Below, in pieces: positions 15,713 to 24,607 of a DNA stretch of 64,000 nucleotides. The stretch lies in contig NZ_CP111108.1 of the NCBI RefSeq assembly GCF_026314295.1, positions 1,178,001 through 1,242,000 on the forward strand. Reading direction: 5' to 3'. Position 1 is the first letter of the stretch; each line of letters opens with the position of its first letter. Source of the DNA: Caproicibacterium sp. BJN0003 (GTDB lineage: Bacteria > Bacillota > Clostridia > Oscillospirales > Acutalibacteraceae). Below the pieces are notes generated by a model. The model saw only the letters and a program-made list of their open reading frames with translations. It searched no databases and was not told where the DNA came from. The position numbers were made by a program, and so were the translations under genes.

Positions 15713-18175
15713 TTATAACACATAACATGGATTGATCTGTGCAAAAACGGTGATTCCGCGAAACTCATGATTTTTTCCAAATAAGATTAAAAGCCTTGAA
15801 ATCATTTCGCGAAAGCGTTTACTATTACGACATTTTATCATTAGTTTATCCCGGTATTTATCACTTACCCGTGGGATAGAAGCTGGTGAAGGGCTCAAGA
15901 CGCGCAGGGGAAGTTCCGAATATTCATTCAAAGCGATTGCCTGTAATTTTTCTAAAAAAGAAGCACTGCATTTTTTGACTGCCTGCTCATTTTTTCCAAT
16001 AAATCCAACCACACAAATATCCGCAAAAGGCGGATAAAGCATTGCCTTTCGAATTGCAATTTCGGATTGATAAAAAGCAGGATAATCTTGTCTTTTGGCA
16101 AGATCTAAAATGGGATTCTCTGGGGTATAAGTCTGTATAAAAGCTTTGCCGCGCAAATTTCCACGGCCTGCTCTTCCGACTACCTGCGTCAATAAATCAA
16201 AAGTATGTTCATAACTGCGAAAATCATCACAATAAAGCGCTTGATCGGCAGAAAGGACGCCCACAACAGTTACATTTTCAAAATCAAGTCCTTTTGCTAC
16301 CATTTGGGTTCCTACAATCAAATCGTATTCATGCCTTCGAAACTGATTCAATTTTATTTCATAAGCGTTTTTACTCATCGTCGCATCGGTATCTAAGCGC
16401 AAAATTTTTGCCTCAGGCAATAGATTTCGCAGTTGCTCCTCTGCTTTTTGTGTCCCAGATCCTCCAAAATGAACCTTTTCCTCATGGCAAGATGGACACT
16501 CTTTTGTAAATGGAACGGAATATCCGCAATAGTGACACATTAAGCGACCGTTTGCACGATGATAGGTTAATGAAATGCTGCAGTGCGGACAAGTAATAAC
16601 ATGCCCACAAGCTCTACAAGAAGCGAATGTATTATATCCCCGGCGATTTAAAAGCAAAATTGCTTGCTCCCCTTTCAAAAAAGCTTGTTTTAATGCCTCT
16701 AAAAGGGGGCTGCTAAGAATCGTGGTATTTCCGGCTTCAAATTCCCGATTCATATCACAGATTTCTACCTGCGGAAGAATCGCAGTTCCAAAGCGCTTCG
16801 AAAGTACATCAAATCCAATTCGTTTCTTCTGCGCAGCATAATAGGTTTCGATTCTGGGGGTAGCAGAAGCAAGTAATAATAGCGCATGATGATAAGCACA
16901 GCGAAAATGGGCAATATCCCGCGCATGGTAGCGTGGAGACTGCTCTGACTGATAAGTATCTTCTTGCTCTTCATCTAAAATGATTAGCCCGATTTTTGAA
17001 AGTGGCGCAAATACCGCAGAACGAGTTCCAACCACGATAGAAGCTTTTCCGTCCCGTACTCTTTTCCATTCATCCATGCGTTCCCCCATCGAGAGTCCGC
17101 TGTGAAATACTGCAACCTGAGAACCATATCGGCGATGAAAAATTTCAATCATTTGTGAGGTTAAAGAAATTTCAGGGACCATCAAAATAACGCCTTTTCC
17201 ATCCTGCTGTACACGGTCGATCAGCTTTAGAAAAATACTAGTCTTTCCGCTTCCTGTAATTCCATACAAAAGTGAACTTTGGGTCTTGGAAGAATCATAC
17301 AAGGACTTTAAATGTTGGTATGCGGTCTCCTGCTCCGCTGATAAAATAAGCTCACGGTTTTCCATCTCTTGATCAGCAGATTCATAAGGGTTTCGATAAA
17401 CAGGATTTTCAAAGAACTCACAAATTTCCTTTTTCACCAGATTGTCAGGAACTGCAGGTGTAACGCCGGTATAATAACAAATTTCTTTTACAGATGCTGC
17501 TCCTGCATCCCGTAATACTTGGACCACTTCTTTTTGACGAGCGGTCAAGCGAAAAGGAAATTCCTCATTTTCCGGATCTTTTAACCGAATCATTTTCTGC
17601 GTTGCATCGCTAATTTTTTGCACTGAATCCGTTTTATATTCTAAAACTCCTTTTAAAAAAAGCTCTTTCAAAACAGATTCTACATTCTTTGTTCCTTTTA
17701 GCACCGCAAAAAGCTCTTTTTCCTCAACCGGCTTTCCAATCTGTTGCAAAAGCCGAATGATCTCCTGCTCCTGCTGCGAATAGGAAGGAAGTGATTCTTC
17801 GGAAACCCTTTTGGTAAGAGAGAAAAAGCGTTTGATATGATATTGGAATCCAATTGGAAATAGAAGTCTTGCAGCTTCATATAACGTGCAAAAATATTGC
17901 TCTTTTATCCAAGAAACCAGGAGCAGCCCCTCATTTGAAAGAAGCGGTGCCGAATCCAGCACCGCTTCCAATGGTTTTATCTTTATGGAAGGTTTCTCTT
18001 TGCTTTCTTCAGTCGCAAGAATCATTCCCTGCCGCTTTGCACTGGCGGTTCCAAAAGGGACCAATACGCGGCATCCCGGTTTTGCTGTTGGCAAAAGAAA
18101 ATCCGGAATCAAATAATCAAAAGGCTGATCAAAATGATAGACTGTTTTTTCAACAGCAACCTTTGCAAGATACAT
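15713..18175 (-). CDS. priA: Primosomal protein N', replication restart helicase PriA
   Basis: An 820-residue helicase from ATG 18175, preceded by CAGGAGC. The frame stays open 38 codons further up into rpoZ, but that part is lysine-rich and out of family. The protein begins MYLAKVAVEKTVYHFDQPFDYLIP, the family start. It has Walker A (LLYGITGSGKTS), DEEQ-type Walker B (ILDEEQEDTYQ), and a zinc-binding block with paired cysteines (CRACGHVITCPHCS then CHYCGY and CPSC). PriA reloads the replisome at collapsed forks. The order rpoZ-priA-def-fmt is standard in Firmicutes, though coaBC, often between rpoZ and priA, is absent. Confidence 0.95.
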   Translation of the reverse strand: MYLAKVAVEKTVYHFDQPFDYLIPDFLLPTAKPGCRVLVPFGTASAKRQGMILATEESKEKPSIKIKPLEAVLDSAPLLSNEGLLLVSWIKEQYFCTLYEAARLLFPIGFQYHIKRFFSLTKRVSEESLPSYSQQEQEIIRLLQQIGKPVEEKELFAVLKGTKNVESVLKELFLKGVLEYKTDSVQKISDATQKMIRLKDPENEEFPFRLTARQKEVVQVLRDAGAASVKEICYYTGVTPAVPDNLVKKEICEFFENPVYRNPYESADQEMENRELILSAEQETAYQHLKSLYDSSKTQSSLLYGITGSGKTSIFLKLIDRVQQDGKGVILMVPEISLTSQMIEIFHRRYGSQVAVFHSGLSMGERMDEWKRVRDGKASIVVGTRSAVFAPLSKIGLIILDEEQEDTYQSEQSPRYHARDIAHFRCAYHHALLLLASATPRIETYYAAQKKRIGFDVLSKRFGTAILPQVEICDMNREFEAGNTTILSSPLLEALKQAFLKGEQAILLLNRRGYNTFASCRACGHVITCPHCSISLTYHRANGRLMCHYCGYSVPFTKECPSCHEEKVHFGGSGTQKAEEQLRNLLPEAKILRLDTDATMSKNAYEIKLNQFRRHEYDLIVGTQMVAKGLDFENVTVVGVLSADQALYCDDFRSYEHTFDLLTQVVGRAGRGNLRGKAFIQTYTPENPILDLAKRQDYPAFYQSEIAIRKAMLYPPFADICVVGFIGKNEQAVKKCSASFLEKLQAIALNEYSELPLRVLSPSPASIPRVSDKYRDKLMIKCRNSKRFREMISRLLILFGKNHEFRGITVFAQINPCYVL

Positions 18176-18197
18176 TTGTTGCTCCTGTTTCACAAAA

Positions 18198-18464
18198 TCA
18201 TTTTTGTTCTGAATCGTTTTCTGACTCAAATTTCGGCTCCGCTTCTTCTTTTGCGGAAGTATTGCCCTCTTTGCCTGGGACGATTTCATATTTATGTTCT
18301 TGTAATTCGCGCACAGCCACTTCTACCGGCTTTTCAACTAAAATTTCCTCTGGATTGTTTTCAGCTTCAGCAACGATCTCTCTGGCACGTTTTGCAACTC
18401 CTACGCAAAGAGAATAACGGCTTTGTCCTTTTTTTGTCAATTTATCAGCAATTGGTTTAATCAT
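18198..18464 (-). CDS. rpoZ: DNA-directed RNA polymerase omega subunit
   Basis: An 88-residue protein from ATG 18464, which overlaps the last codons of gmk. It starts [20 protein letters not shown] and contains VGVAKRAREI, the omega family motif; a C-terminal acidic, glutamate/lysine-rich tail follows. Omega promotes assembly of RNA polymerase. The order remA-gmk-rpoZ is conserved through Firmicutes. Confidence 0.9.
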   Translation of the reverse strand: MIKPIADKLTKKGQSRYSLCVGVAKRAREIVAEAENNPEEILVEKPVEVAVRELQEHKYEIVPGKEGNTSAKEEAEPKFESENDSEQK

Positions 18465-19071
18465 GGTTTTCCAGCATCCTTTCAATTAAATCCTGATTTC
18501 GGCTTGATCTCATTTTTTCAGCATGAATAATCTGGGCAAGCTCTTCTACAGCCTGTTCAATATCATCATTGATCAAGAGATAGTCATAATGAACAGCCTG
18601 CGAAATTTCTTGTTTTGCAGCTGCAAGACGTTTCTCTACAACTTCTTCTGTCTCTGTTCCGCGTCCGCGAAGCCTGGATTCCAGAACCTTTAAGGAAGGC
18701 GGCAGATTAAAGATTCCAACACTTTGGGGAACTTTTTTCTGAATCTGTGCTCCCCCCTGCACCTCAATTTCCAAGAATACGTCTTTGCCTTCATTGAGCC
18801 AATTTTCGATGGGCTTTTTAGGAGTTCCATAGCAATGATCACAATATTTTGCACTTTCCAAAAGCTCATCATTTTCCTGCATCGATTGAAATTTTTCCTG
18901 ACTGACAAAATAATAGGAAACTCCATCTTTTTCTCCGGGGCGCGGATCTCTGGTCGTAGCAGAAATAGACAACTGAGCATTTTGATATTTTTCAAAATAA
19001 CGTTTTAAGACTGTCCCCTTTCCGCTACCAGAAGGGCCAGAAAAAATAATCAGCAAACCTCTATGATTCAC
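18457..19071 (-). CDS. gmk: Guanylate kinase
   Basis: A 204-residue kinase converting GMP to GDP with ATP. Walker A is [12 protein letters not shown] near residue 10, followed by [20 protein letters not shown], the GMP-binding region, and the lid region [11 protein letters not shown]. It overlaps remA upstream by 11 bases and rpoZ downstream by 8, marking a tightly packed operon. Confidence 0.96.
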   Translation of the reverse strand: MNHRGLLIIFSGPSGSGKGTVLKRYFEKYQNAQLSISATTRDPRPGEKDGVSYYFVSQEKFQSMQENDELLESAKYCDHCYGTPKKPIENWLNEGKDVFLEIEVQGGAQIQKKVPQSVGIFNLPPSLKVLESRLRGRGTETEEVVEKRLAAAKQEISQAVHYDYLLINDDIEQAVEELAQIIHAEKMRSSRNQDLIERMLENHD

Positions 19072-19342
19072 TATGACTCAACTCCTCTTCTTCAGCTGTT
19101 TCCTCTTGGCGGTCTTCCCCGCGCTTTGCAACTTTTTCAGGAACAAGTGCACAGAGAATCACATGCTCACTATCTGTGATAATAACCGCTTTTGTACGTC
19201 TGCCATACGTCGCATCAATTAAAGTGTGCCTCTCTTTGGCATCGGCAATAATTCGTTTGATCGGTGCAGATTCTGGGCTGACAACCGCTATAATGCGATC
19301 TTCCGCAACAAGATTTCCGTATCCAATATTAATTAATTTCAT
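19061..19342 (-). CDS. remA: RemA/DUF370 DNA-binding regulatory protein
   Basis: A 93-residue protein opening [20 protein letters not shown], with [21 protein letters not shown], the DUF370 signature. In B. subtilis RemA is a ring-forming DNA-binding activator of matrix and osmoprotection genes. Clostridia keep it next to yicC and gmk, even when matrix genes are absent, so its target genes here are unknown. The C-terminal extension is rich in glutamate. Confidence 0.92.
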   Translation of the reverse strand: MKLINIGYGNLVAEDRIIAVVSPESAPIKRIIADAKERHTLIDATYGRRTKAVIITDSEHVILCALVPEKVAKRGEDRQEETAEEEELSHSES

Positions 19343-19363
19343 CTTGCTTCTTTTTCACCTTTT

Positions 19364-20251
19364 CTATTCGATGTTCTGAATCTGTTCCCGAATTTTTTCG
19401 ATTTCTGCTTTAATATCTACTACAAGATAAGCAATTTGTGTATCGCATGCTTTGGAACCGATTGTATTTGCTTCTCGGTTCATTTCCTGCACCAAAAAAT
19501 CCAGTTTTCGGCCAATCGGCCCTTCTGAATCTAAAAGCTTTTTAAACTGATCAAAATGGCTGCGCAGCCGGACTGTTTCTTCCGCCACGGCCACTTTATC
19601 TGCAAAAATAGCAGCTTCCGTCAAAAGGCGTTCCTCATCAACAGTTGTATCCCCCAATATTTCATGCAGTCTGGCAATCAACTTTTCATTGTATTCCGCC
19701 ACTGTTTGAGGAGAACGTTCTTCGACTTTCTGAACCATCTGTAAAATACACTCTGCGCGGGAAAGAACATCTTTTTTAAGATTAACGCCTTCTGCTTCCC
19801 GCATAGCAAGCAAAGCACCAAGGGCACCTTCTGCAACTTCTTTAACATCATTCCAGAGCGCTTCTTCATCTTCCGGCTCATGCTCAACTGTTAGAATATC
19901 CGGATAACGCGAGACTGCCATCACAGAAATATCGTCCCGAAGATCATAGCGGTCACGCAGCTCTCTTAGAGACTTTAGATAGCTTTCCGCAAGCGGATAA
20001 TTAACATGTACTTGCGCTGCGGTATCCTGCAGCGTTTCAATAGAAATAAAGGCCTCTACCTTTCCTCGAAAAAGTTTTTGCTGAAGATATGCTTTTAGTT
20101 TACTTTCCAAGAAATCATATCCACGGCTGATACGAGAGGAAAACTCAAAATAGCGGTGATTAACCGACTTGATCTCTACTGAAATTTCTCTTCCGTTTTT
20201 TACGGCTTCCATTCTCCCGAAGCCTGTCATACTTTTTAGCAAAATGACCAT
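19364..20251 (-). CDS. yicC: YicC-family endoribonuclease
   Basis: A 295-residue protein with the family opening LLKSMTGFGRMEAVKNGREI and the C-terminal block LDFLVQEMNREANTIGSKACD, ending in ERVREQIQN-type helix. YicC proteins are endoribonucleases in E. coli and B. subtilis. Start choice is uncertain: ATG 20251 has no spaced ribosome binding site, whereas a TTG at 20242 would have AGGG about 9 bases upstream and give the usual short N-terminus. This is the first gene of the block running down to the SpoVM-like gene. Confidence 0.9.
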   Translation of the reverse strand: MVILLKSMTGFGRMEAVKNGREISVEIKSVNHRYFEFSSRISRGYDFLESKLKAYLQQKLFRGKVEAFISIETLQDTAAQVHVNYPLAESYLKSLRELRDRYDLRDDISVMAVSRYPDILTVEHEPEDEEALWNDVKEVAEGALGALLAMREAEGVNLKKDVLSRAECILQMVQKVEERSPQTVAEYNEKLIARLHEILGDTTVDEERLLTEAAIFADKVAVAEETVRLRSHFDQFKKLLDSEGPIGRKLDFLVQEMNREANTIGSKACDTQIAYLVVDIKAEIEKIREQIQNIE

Positions 20252-20327
20252 CCCTATGCTGTTTTTTAAGAGAAATGATTTTCATATTATTTTACCAGAA
20301 ATCAGGCAGTATTGTCAACTAAATAAA

Positions 20328-20358
20328 AAATCCAGCTCCAATAGCTGGAACTGGATTT
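20328..20358 (-). terminator. Intrinsic terminator after the carboxyltransferase gene
   Basis: AAATCCAGCTCC (20328-20339) pairs with GGAACTGGATTT (20347-20358) with one mismatch; the minus strand continues with TTTTTTATTT. It closes the biotin-dependent module and lies before yicC. Confidence 0.82.
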
Positions 20359-20370
20359 AAAAAGTTCGTC

Positions 20371-21771
20371 TTAGACCGGATGAATTTGCTGTGCAGTATT
20401 TGCATGTGCAGCATCAATCCCATATTTCTTTTCTGCACGTTTCTGGAAGAATTCTTTTGCAACCTGTGGGAACTGTGCATAGGAAAGAACATCTTCTTCC
20501 TGCTCCATCCACTGTGCGCACTCTTGTCTGAGGGTTTCGAGTTCCGGTTTCAAAAGATCTGCCGGGCGACAGGTAATTCTTTCGCGATCACCAATAATAG
20601 ATTTTGCGAAAGCATCGTCAATCGGCACCGGTGTAGTACCATATTTTCCTGCAATCAAATCTTTAAATTCTCTTGTGCACATTCTATAACGCTGTCCGGT
20701 AATCACGTTAAAAACAGCTTGTGCTCCTACGATCTGAGAAGTCGGCGTAACGAGCGGCGGGTATCCGGCATCTTTTCTAACACGCGGAACTTCCTGCAGC
20801 ACTTCATCCATGCGATCCGCTTTGCCTGCCTGCTTCAGCTGAGAGAGCAGATTTGAAAGCATACCGCCCGGTACCTGATAAACAAGCGCTTTGGTGTTCG
20901 TTGCAAGCATGGACTGATCAAGGAGGCCACTTTCAAAGTATTTCTTGCGCAAACCCATGAAGTACTCACGAATCTCATTGAGCAATTTTAAGTCAAGACC
21001 GGTATCATAAGGAGTCCCCTGCAAAGCTGCGACCATGGACTCTGTCGGTGCATGTGAAGTGCCCAGTGCCAACGGAGACATTGCAGTATCGATCAAGTCA
21101 GCTCCTGCTTCGATTCCTTTAAGTAAGCACATAGAAGCCAAGCCAGAAGTATAATGCGTATGAAGCTGAATCGGAAGATCGACCGCTTTCTTTAAAGCGG
21201 TCACTAGTTCTGAAGTTGCATAAGGAGTCAGCAAGGCTGCCATATCTTTAATACAGATAGAATCTGCACCGGCATCCGCAATTCTCTTTGCATATTCGAC
21301 ATAATAATCCGTTGTGAACACAGGGCCAGTGGTATAACAAATTGCTACCTGAGCATGTGCACCCTCTTTTTTTGCCGCCTTAATAGCAACTTTCAGGTTC
21401 TTAATATCATTGAGTGCATCAAAAATACGAATGATATCAATACCGTTTGCAACAGAACGCTGGACAAAATACTCCAAGACATCATCAGCGTAATGACGAT
21501 AGCCCAGCATATTCTGGCCACGGAACAGCATCTGAAGCTTTGTATTCGGACACATCTTACGAATTGTGCGCAAACGATCCCATGGATCTTCATCCAAGAA
21601 GCGAAGGCAGGCATCAAACGTAGCGCCGCCCCAACACTCTAGGGAATGAAATCCGACCTGATCCAGTTTTCCAAGGATCGGCGTCATATCCCCGATAGGC
21701 ATACGGGTTGCAATTAAAGACTGATGTGCATCGCGCAGGACCGTTTCTGTAATACCAATTTTTTTTGTCAT
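20371..21771 (-). CDS. OadA/PycB-type carboxyltransferase (5S-like transcarboxylase subunit)
   Basis: A 466-residue protein with the carboxyltransferase fold of oxaloacetate decarboxylase alpha, pyruvate carboxylase subunit B and the 5S subunit of transcarboxylase. Visible are ETVLRDAHQSLIATRM (metal aspartate), the pyruvate-domain CIKDMAALL (carbamylated lysine) and HTHYTSG (metal histidines). It has no attached biotin domain; the biotin carrier is the separate gene 13 bases upstream. It would transfer carboxyl between carboxybiotin and pyruvate. The companion gene at 22293 and the lack of a membrane beta subunit favour a transcarboxylase-like complex, but the direction and acceptor are inferred. 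Confidence 0.85.
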   Translation of the reverse strand: MTKKIGITETVLRDAHQSLIATRMPIGDMTPILGKLDQVGFHSLECWGGATFDACLRFLDEDPWDRLRTIRKMCPNTKLQMLFRGQNMLGYRHYADDVLEYFVQRSVANGIDIIRIFDALNDIKNLKVAIKAAKKEGAHAQVAICYTTGPVFTTDYYVEYAKRIADAGADSICIKDMAALLTPYATSELVTALKKAVDLPIQLHTHYTSGLASMCLLKGIEAGADLIDTAMSPLALGTSHAPTESMVAALQGTPYDTGLDLKLLNEIREYFMGLRKKYFESGLLDQSMLATNTKALVYQVPGGMLSNLLSQLKQAGKADRMDEVLQEVPRVRKDAGYPPLVTPTSQIVGAQAVFNVITGQRYRMCTREFKDLIAGKYGTTPVPIDDAFAKSIIGDRERITCRPADLLKPELETLRQECAQWMEQEEDVLSYAQFPQVAKEFFQKRAEKKYGIDAAHANTAQQIHPV

Positions 21772-21784
21772 TATGGTTACCCCC

Positions 21785-22219
21785 TCAGCAAATAATTACA
21801 AGGGGAGCACCTGCGTCAACAGTATCCCCTTTGTTTACACACACGTTCTTAATTGTTGCATCATGAGGTGCAACAATTTCGTTTTCCATCTTCATAGCTT
21901 CAAGCATTAAAAGGACCTGTCCTGCTTTGACAGAGTCCCCAGGTTTAACATTGATACTCATCACATTTCCCGGGAGCGGGCTTTCAACTGTTTCTGCATT
22001 CCCAGAAGGCTTGGCAGCGGATACTGACGAAGCTTTTACCGGAACTGGAGCAATAGGAGCAGCAGCCACGGGAACAGGAGCAGCTACCGGGCGAGGCATC
22101 GGCACGGGCTTATACTGAGGAGCCGGTGCAATGACTGGAGCTGCAGCAAACGTTCCATTAACCTCTTCCACCTGAACGTCATAAGCAATTCCATTTACCG
22201 TGATTTTCAGATTTTTCAT
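21785..22219 (-). CDS. Biotin carboxyl carrier protein (1.3S-like)
   Basis: A 144-residue protein from ATG 22219, behind TAGGAGGAC. It starts MKNLKITVNGIAYDVQVEEV, has a flexible alanine/proline-rich linker (about 30-70), and a C-terminal biotinyl domain with the biotinylation motif LEAMKMENEI and lysine in AMKM. The build matches the 1.3S subunit of transcarboxylase and the carrier or gamma parts of decarboxylases. It lies between the two carboxyltransferase genes, 13 bases before the 5S-like gene. Confidence 0.9.
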   Translation of the reverse strand: MKNLKITVNGIAYDVQVEEVNGTFAAAPVIAPAPQYKPVPMPRPVAAPVPVAAAPIAPVPVKASSVSAAKPSGNAETVESPLPGNVMSINVKPGDSVKAGQVLLMLEAMKMENEIVAPHDATIKNVCVNKGDTVDAGAPLVIIC

Positions 22220-22292
22220 GCAAATAAGTCCTCCTAAACTTTCAAAAGATTTCAATACAGTGCATATATCTTATGACTTGTTGCGATCTCAT

Positions 22293-23645
22293 TTAAAGCT
22301 GAATATTATTGTGCTTTTTCGGAAATGTATGTACACGTTTTCCAGAAAGCATCGTCAAGTCCTTTTGAATTTGGCTGCGGGTCTCTTCCGGCTCAATCAC
22401 ATTTTCAATTAAGCCCTGCGCTGCTGCCTGCAATGGAGAAGCTTCTGTTGCTCGATATTCTTCAATCATTTTTTTGCGATCCGAAATAGAATTTTTCGAA
22501 TCTTTCAGCTTATCATTCCAAAGAAAAACAGCGGCTGTCTCGGGAGCAAGTGCAGAAATAACAGCTTGCGGCCATGCAACGACACTGTCTGCATTTGCAC
22601 CTTTTCCAGCAACTGCAATATACACAGGGCCATAAGCATCTCCAACCGCAATGGTTACTTTAGATACAGTCGCTTCCGCATAGGCACTGCTCAGCATAGA
22701 AGCTGCACGCAAAGATAAAAATCCTTTCGCATTTACAAAAGAAACAACTGGAATACTAAATGCATCACAAAAGCGAATAAACCGTGCGGCTTTTACACAA
22801 TCATCTTCGGTTAGTTCTCCATCATAAGAAACCAATCCTACAGTTGTTCCAATTCCGACTCCAGAAAAAGCCGTAAAAACATCTTTCCCAAAATCCGGAG
22901 AAAGCTCCATAATGGAATCTTTACTGGCAACTGCTTTTGCAGCTTCTTTTGCCGTATTTTCTACAGACGGTACAGAAACTGCTTCAGATTCTTCCATAAA
23001 AGCAGCCGGTTCCAAATTATTGGACGGCAGTTTTATAATCAATTGACGAACAGCCTTTATAGCTTCCTCTTCGGAGTCTTTGACAAGCGCCACAATGCCA
23101 TTTTCAGCAGCTTCCTGAGAAAACCCGCCCTCTCCGTTTGGTGCAATAGTAAGCTGTCCTTTTTTACTCATCACTATAAAGTCCGCACCTGCTGCAATCA
23201 TTGCTGAAGTTCCAATGCAAGGGCCCAGGACCAGCGAAATCTGCGGAACAACACCGGAAAGATTATTTGCATCGCGCAAAATCTCCCCATAAGCGGAAAG
23301 CAAGTCCCCTTTTTCTACCAGCTTGCCTCCAATGGAATCAAAAATGCCTACAATCGGAGCTCCTGTTTTTACTGCCAGCGCATAAATTTTGCGAACTTTT
23401 TCTGCCTGTGCCTTACTCATAGCTCCACCATTTACATCGCTATCTTGGGCAAAAGCATAAAGAGGGCAACCCTCAACTGTTCCAAATCCGGCGCAAGCTT
23501 CCGTATAAGTTTCTCCTGACTTGGAAAAACGACCAATTTCATGAAAAGTACCTTTGTCAAACAGGGATTCCAGAAGTTGATGACCTCTGGTTTTACCTGC
23601 AGCATCACAGGCTTGCTTTAAATCAGCATTGCCGGCAATACTCAT
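22293..23645 (-). CDS. Acyl-CoA-type carboxyltransferase subunit (MmdA/12S-like)
   Basis: A 450-residue carboxyltransferase of the methylmalonyl-CoA decarboxylase alpha, propionyl-CoA carboxylase beta and transcarboxylase 12S family. ATG at 23645 follows GGGAGGA. Visible are FGTVEGCPLYAFAQD near the N-terminus, GIFDSIGGKL, and the second crotonase-like half with GLVSYDGELTEDDCVKAARFIRFCD. It is roughly 50-60 residues shorter than the usual 510. It heads the operon with the biotin carrier and 5S-like genes. No methylmalonyl-CoA epimerase or mutase is in the window, so the acyl-CoA substrate is not established. Confidence 0.82.
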   Translation of the reverse strand: MSIAGNADLKQACDAAGKTRGHQLLESLFDKGTFHEIGRFSKSGETYTEACAGFGTVEGCPLYAFAQDSDVNGGAMSKAQAEKVRKIYALAVKTGAPIVGIFDSIGGKLVEKGDLLSAYGEILRDANNLSGVVPQISLVLGPCIGTSAMIAAGADFIVMSKKGQLTIAPNGEGGFSQEAAENGIVALVKDSEEEAIKAVRQLIIKLPSNNLEPAAFMEESEAVSVPSVENTAKEAAKAVASKDSIMELSPDFGKDVFTAFSGVGIGTTVGLVSYDGELTEDDCVKAARFIRFCDAFSIPVVSFVNAKGFLSLRAASMLSSAYAEATVSKVTIAVGDAYGPVYIAVAGKGANADSVVAWPQAVISALAPETAAVFLWNDKLKDSKNSISDRKKMIEEYRATEASPLQAAAQGLIENVIEPEETRSQIQKDLTMLSGKRVHTFPKKHNNIQL

Positions 23646-23670
23646 TCTGATTCCTCCCGTCATGTGCCTT

Positions 23671-23694
23671 CAAAATTGATCAGACACAATTTTG
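23671..23694. repeat. Inverted repeat in the leader of the carboxyltransferase operon
   Basis: CAAAATTG (23671-23678) and CAATTTTG (23687-23694), an exact 8-bp inverted repeat with an 8-base loop, lies between the promoter and the start at 23645. It could be an operator or a leader hairpin. Confidence 0.5.
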
Positions 23695-23724
23695 ATTTCT
23701 AATCATCATTGCTATAACAAAATG

Positions 23725-23753
23725 ATTATAGACGATTCTGTTTCGCTTGGCAA
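23725..23753 (-). promoter_or_regulatory. Sigma-A-type promoter of the transcarboxylase-like operon
   Basis: On the minus strand TTGCCA (23748-23753), 17-base spacer, TATAAT (23725-23730). The predicted leader is about 70 bases. AATCAT (23701-23706) and ATGATT (23722-23727) flank or overlap the -10 box as an inverted pair. Confidence 0.75.
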
Positions 23754-23775
23754 GTATTTCAAATAAAACAAATTT

Positions 23776-24573
23776 TTAACGATTTGGGTTGTGCTTAAAA
23801 GTTTTCTTATGAGAAGAGGGAGACTCCCTCTCGTTTTTTGAAGATGACCCATGCTTTGCTTCGTTTTGAAGACCGTTTAACTCTTCTGCAGTAAGATAAC
23901 GCCATTCTCCGGGCTTTAACATTCCTAAACGAACAGGACCCATCGCAATTCTTTTTAAACGCGCTACTTCAAGGCCCATTGCTTCACACATCTTACGAAT
24001 TTGGCGGTTCCTTCCTTCGTGCAGAACAATTTCCAAAACGACTCGTCCCGGTTCTGTTTTCAGCACCCGGACTTGAGCCGGAGCCGTTTTATACCCATCA
24101 ATTTCCATTCCAAGCTCAAATTGAAGAAGCTGTTCTTCAGTAATGGTTGGGTGCACTGTTACTCGATAAACCTTAGGTACATGCTTAGAAGGATGTGTCA
24201 TTGCATTTGCGAAATCGCCGTCATTCGTCATCAAAAGTAATCCTTCACTCTCTCGATCAAGGCGTCCTACAGGATAAACGCGTGTCGGTACATCCTGCAC
24301 TAATTGCGCAACGCATTTTCTTCCCATTTCGTCCTGCATAGTAGTAATGAATCCTCTTGGTTTATGCAGCATCAAATAAACTTCATTCACACGAGTATTG
24401 AGGAGCCTTCCTTCTACAGAAATCTGGTCATGCTTTGGGTCCGCCTTATCCCCTATCACAGCAGTTTTTCCATTTACTTGAACTTTTCCTGCTTCTATCA
24501 TAGATTCCGCTTTTCGGCGTGAAGCAACCCCGCTGTCTGCAAGGATTTTTTGTAATCTGATTTTTTCTGCCAT
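23776..24573 (-). CDS. rluB: Ribosomal large subunit pseudouridine synthase RluB
   Basis: A 265-residue protein with an N-terminal S4 RNA-binding domain (RLQKILADSGVASRRKAE) and a pseudouridine synthase domain with the catalytic motif GRLDRESEGLLLMTNDG. It also has RQIRKMCEAMGLEVARLKR. This is the RluB/RluE-type family that modifies 23S rRNA. The C-terminal tail is rich in lysine, serine and histidine. ATG at 24573 follows GAGGAG. It comes directly after the D,D-carboxypeptidase, as in Bacillus, but spmA and spmB are not between them. Confidence 0.9.
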   Translation of the reverse strand: MAEKIRLQKILADSGVASRRKAESMIEAGKVQVNGKTAVIGDKADPKHDQISVEGRLLNTRVNEVYLMLHKPRGFITTMQDEMGRKCVAQLVQDVPTRVYPVGRLDRESEGLLLMTNDGDFANAMTHPSKHVPKVYRVTVHPTITEEQLLQFELGMEIDGYKTAPAQVRVLKTEPGRVVLEIVLHEGRNRQIRKMCEAMGLEVARLKRIAMGPVRLGMLKPGEWRYLTAEELNGLQNEAKHGSSSKNERESPSSHKKTFKHNPNR

Positions 24574-24607
24574 TTTGATTTCTCCTCATTTTTCGTTCTT
24601 TCTGATT

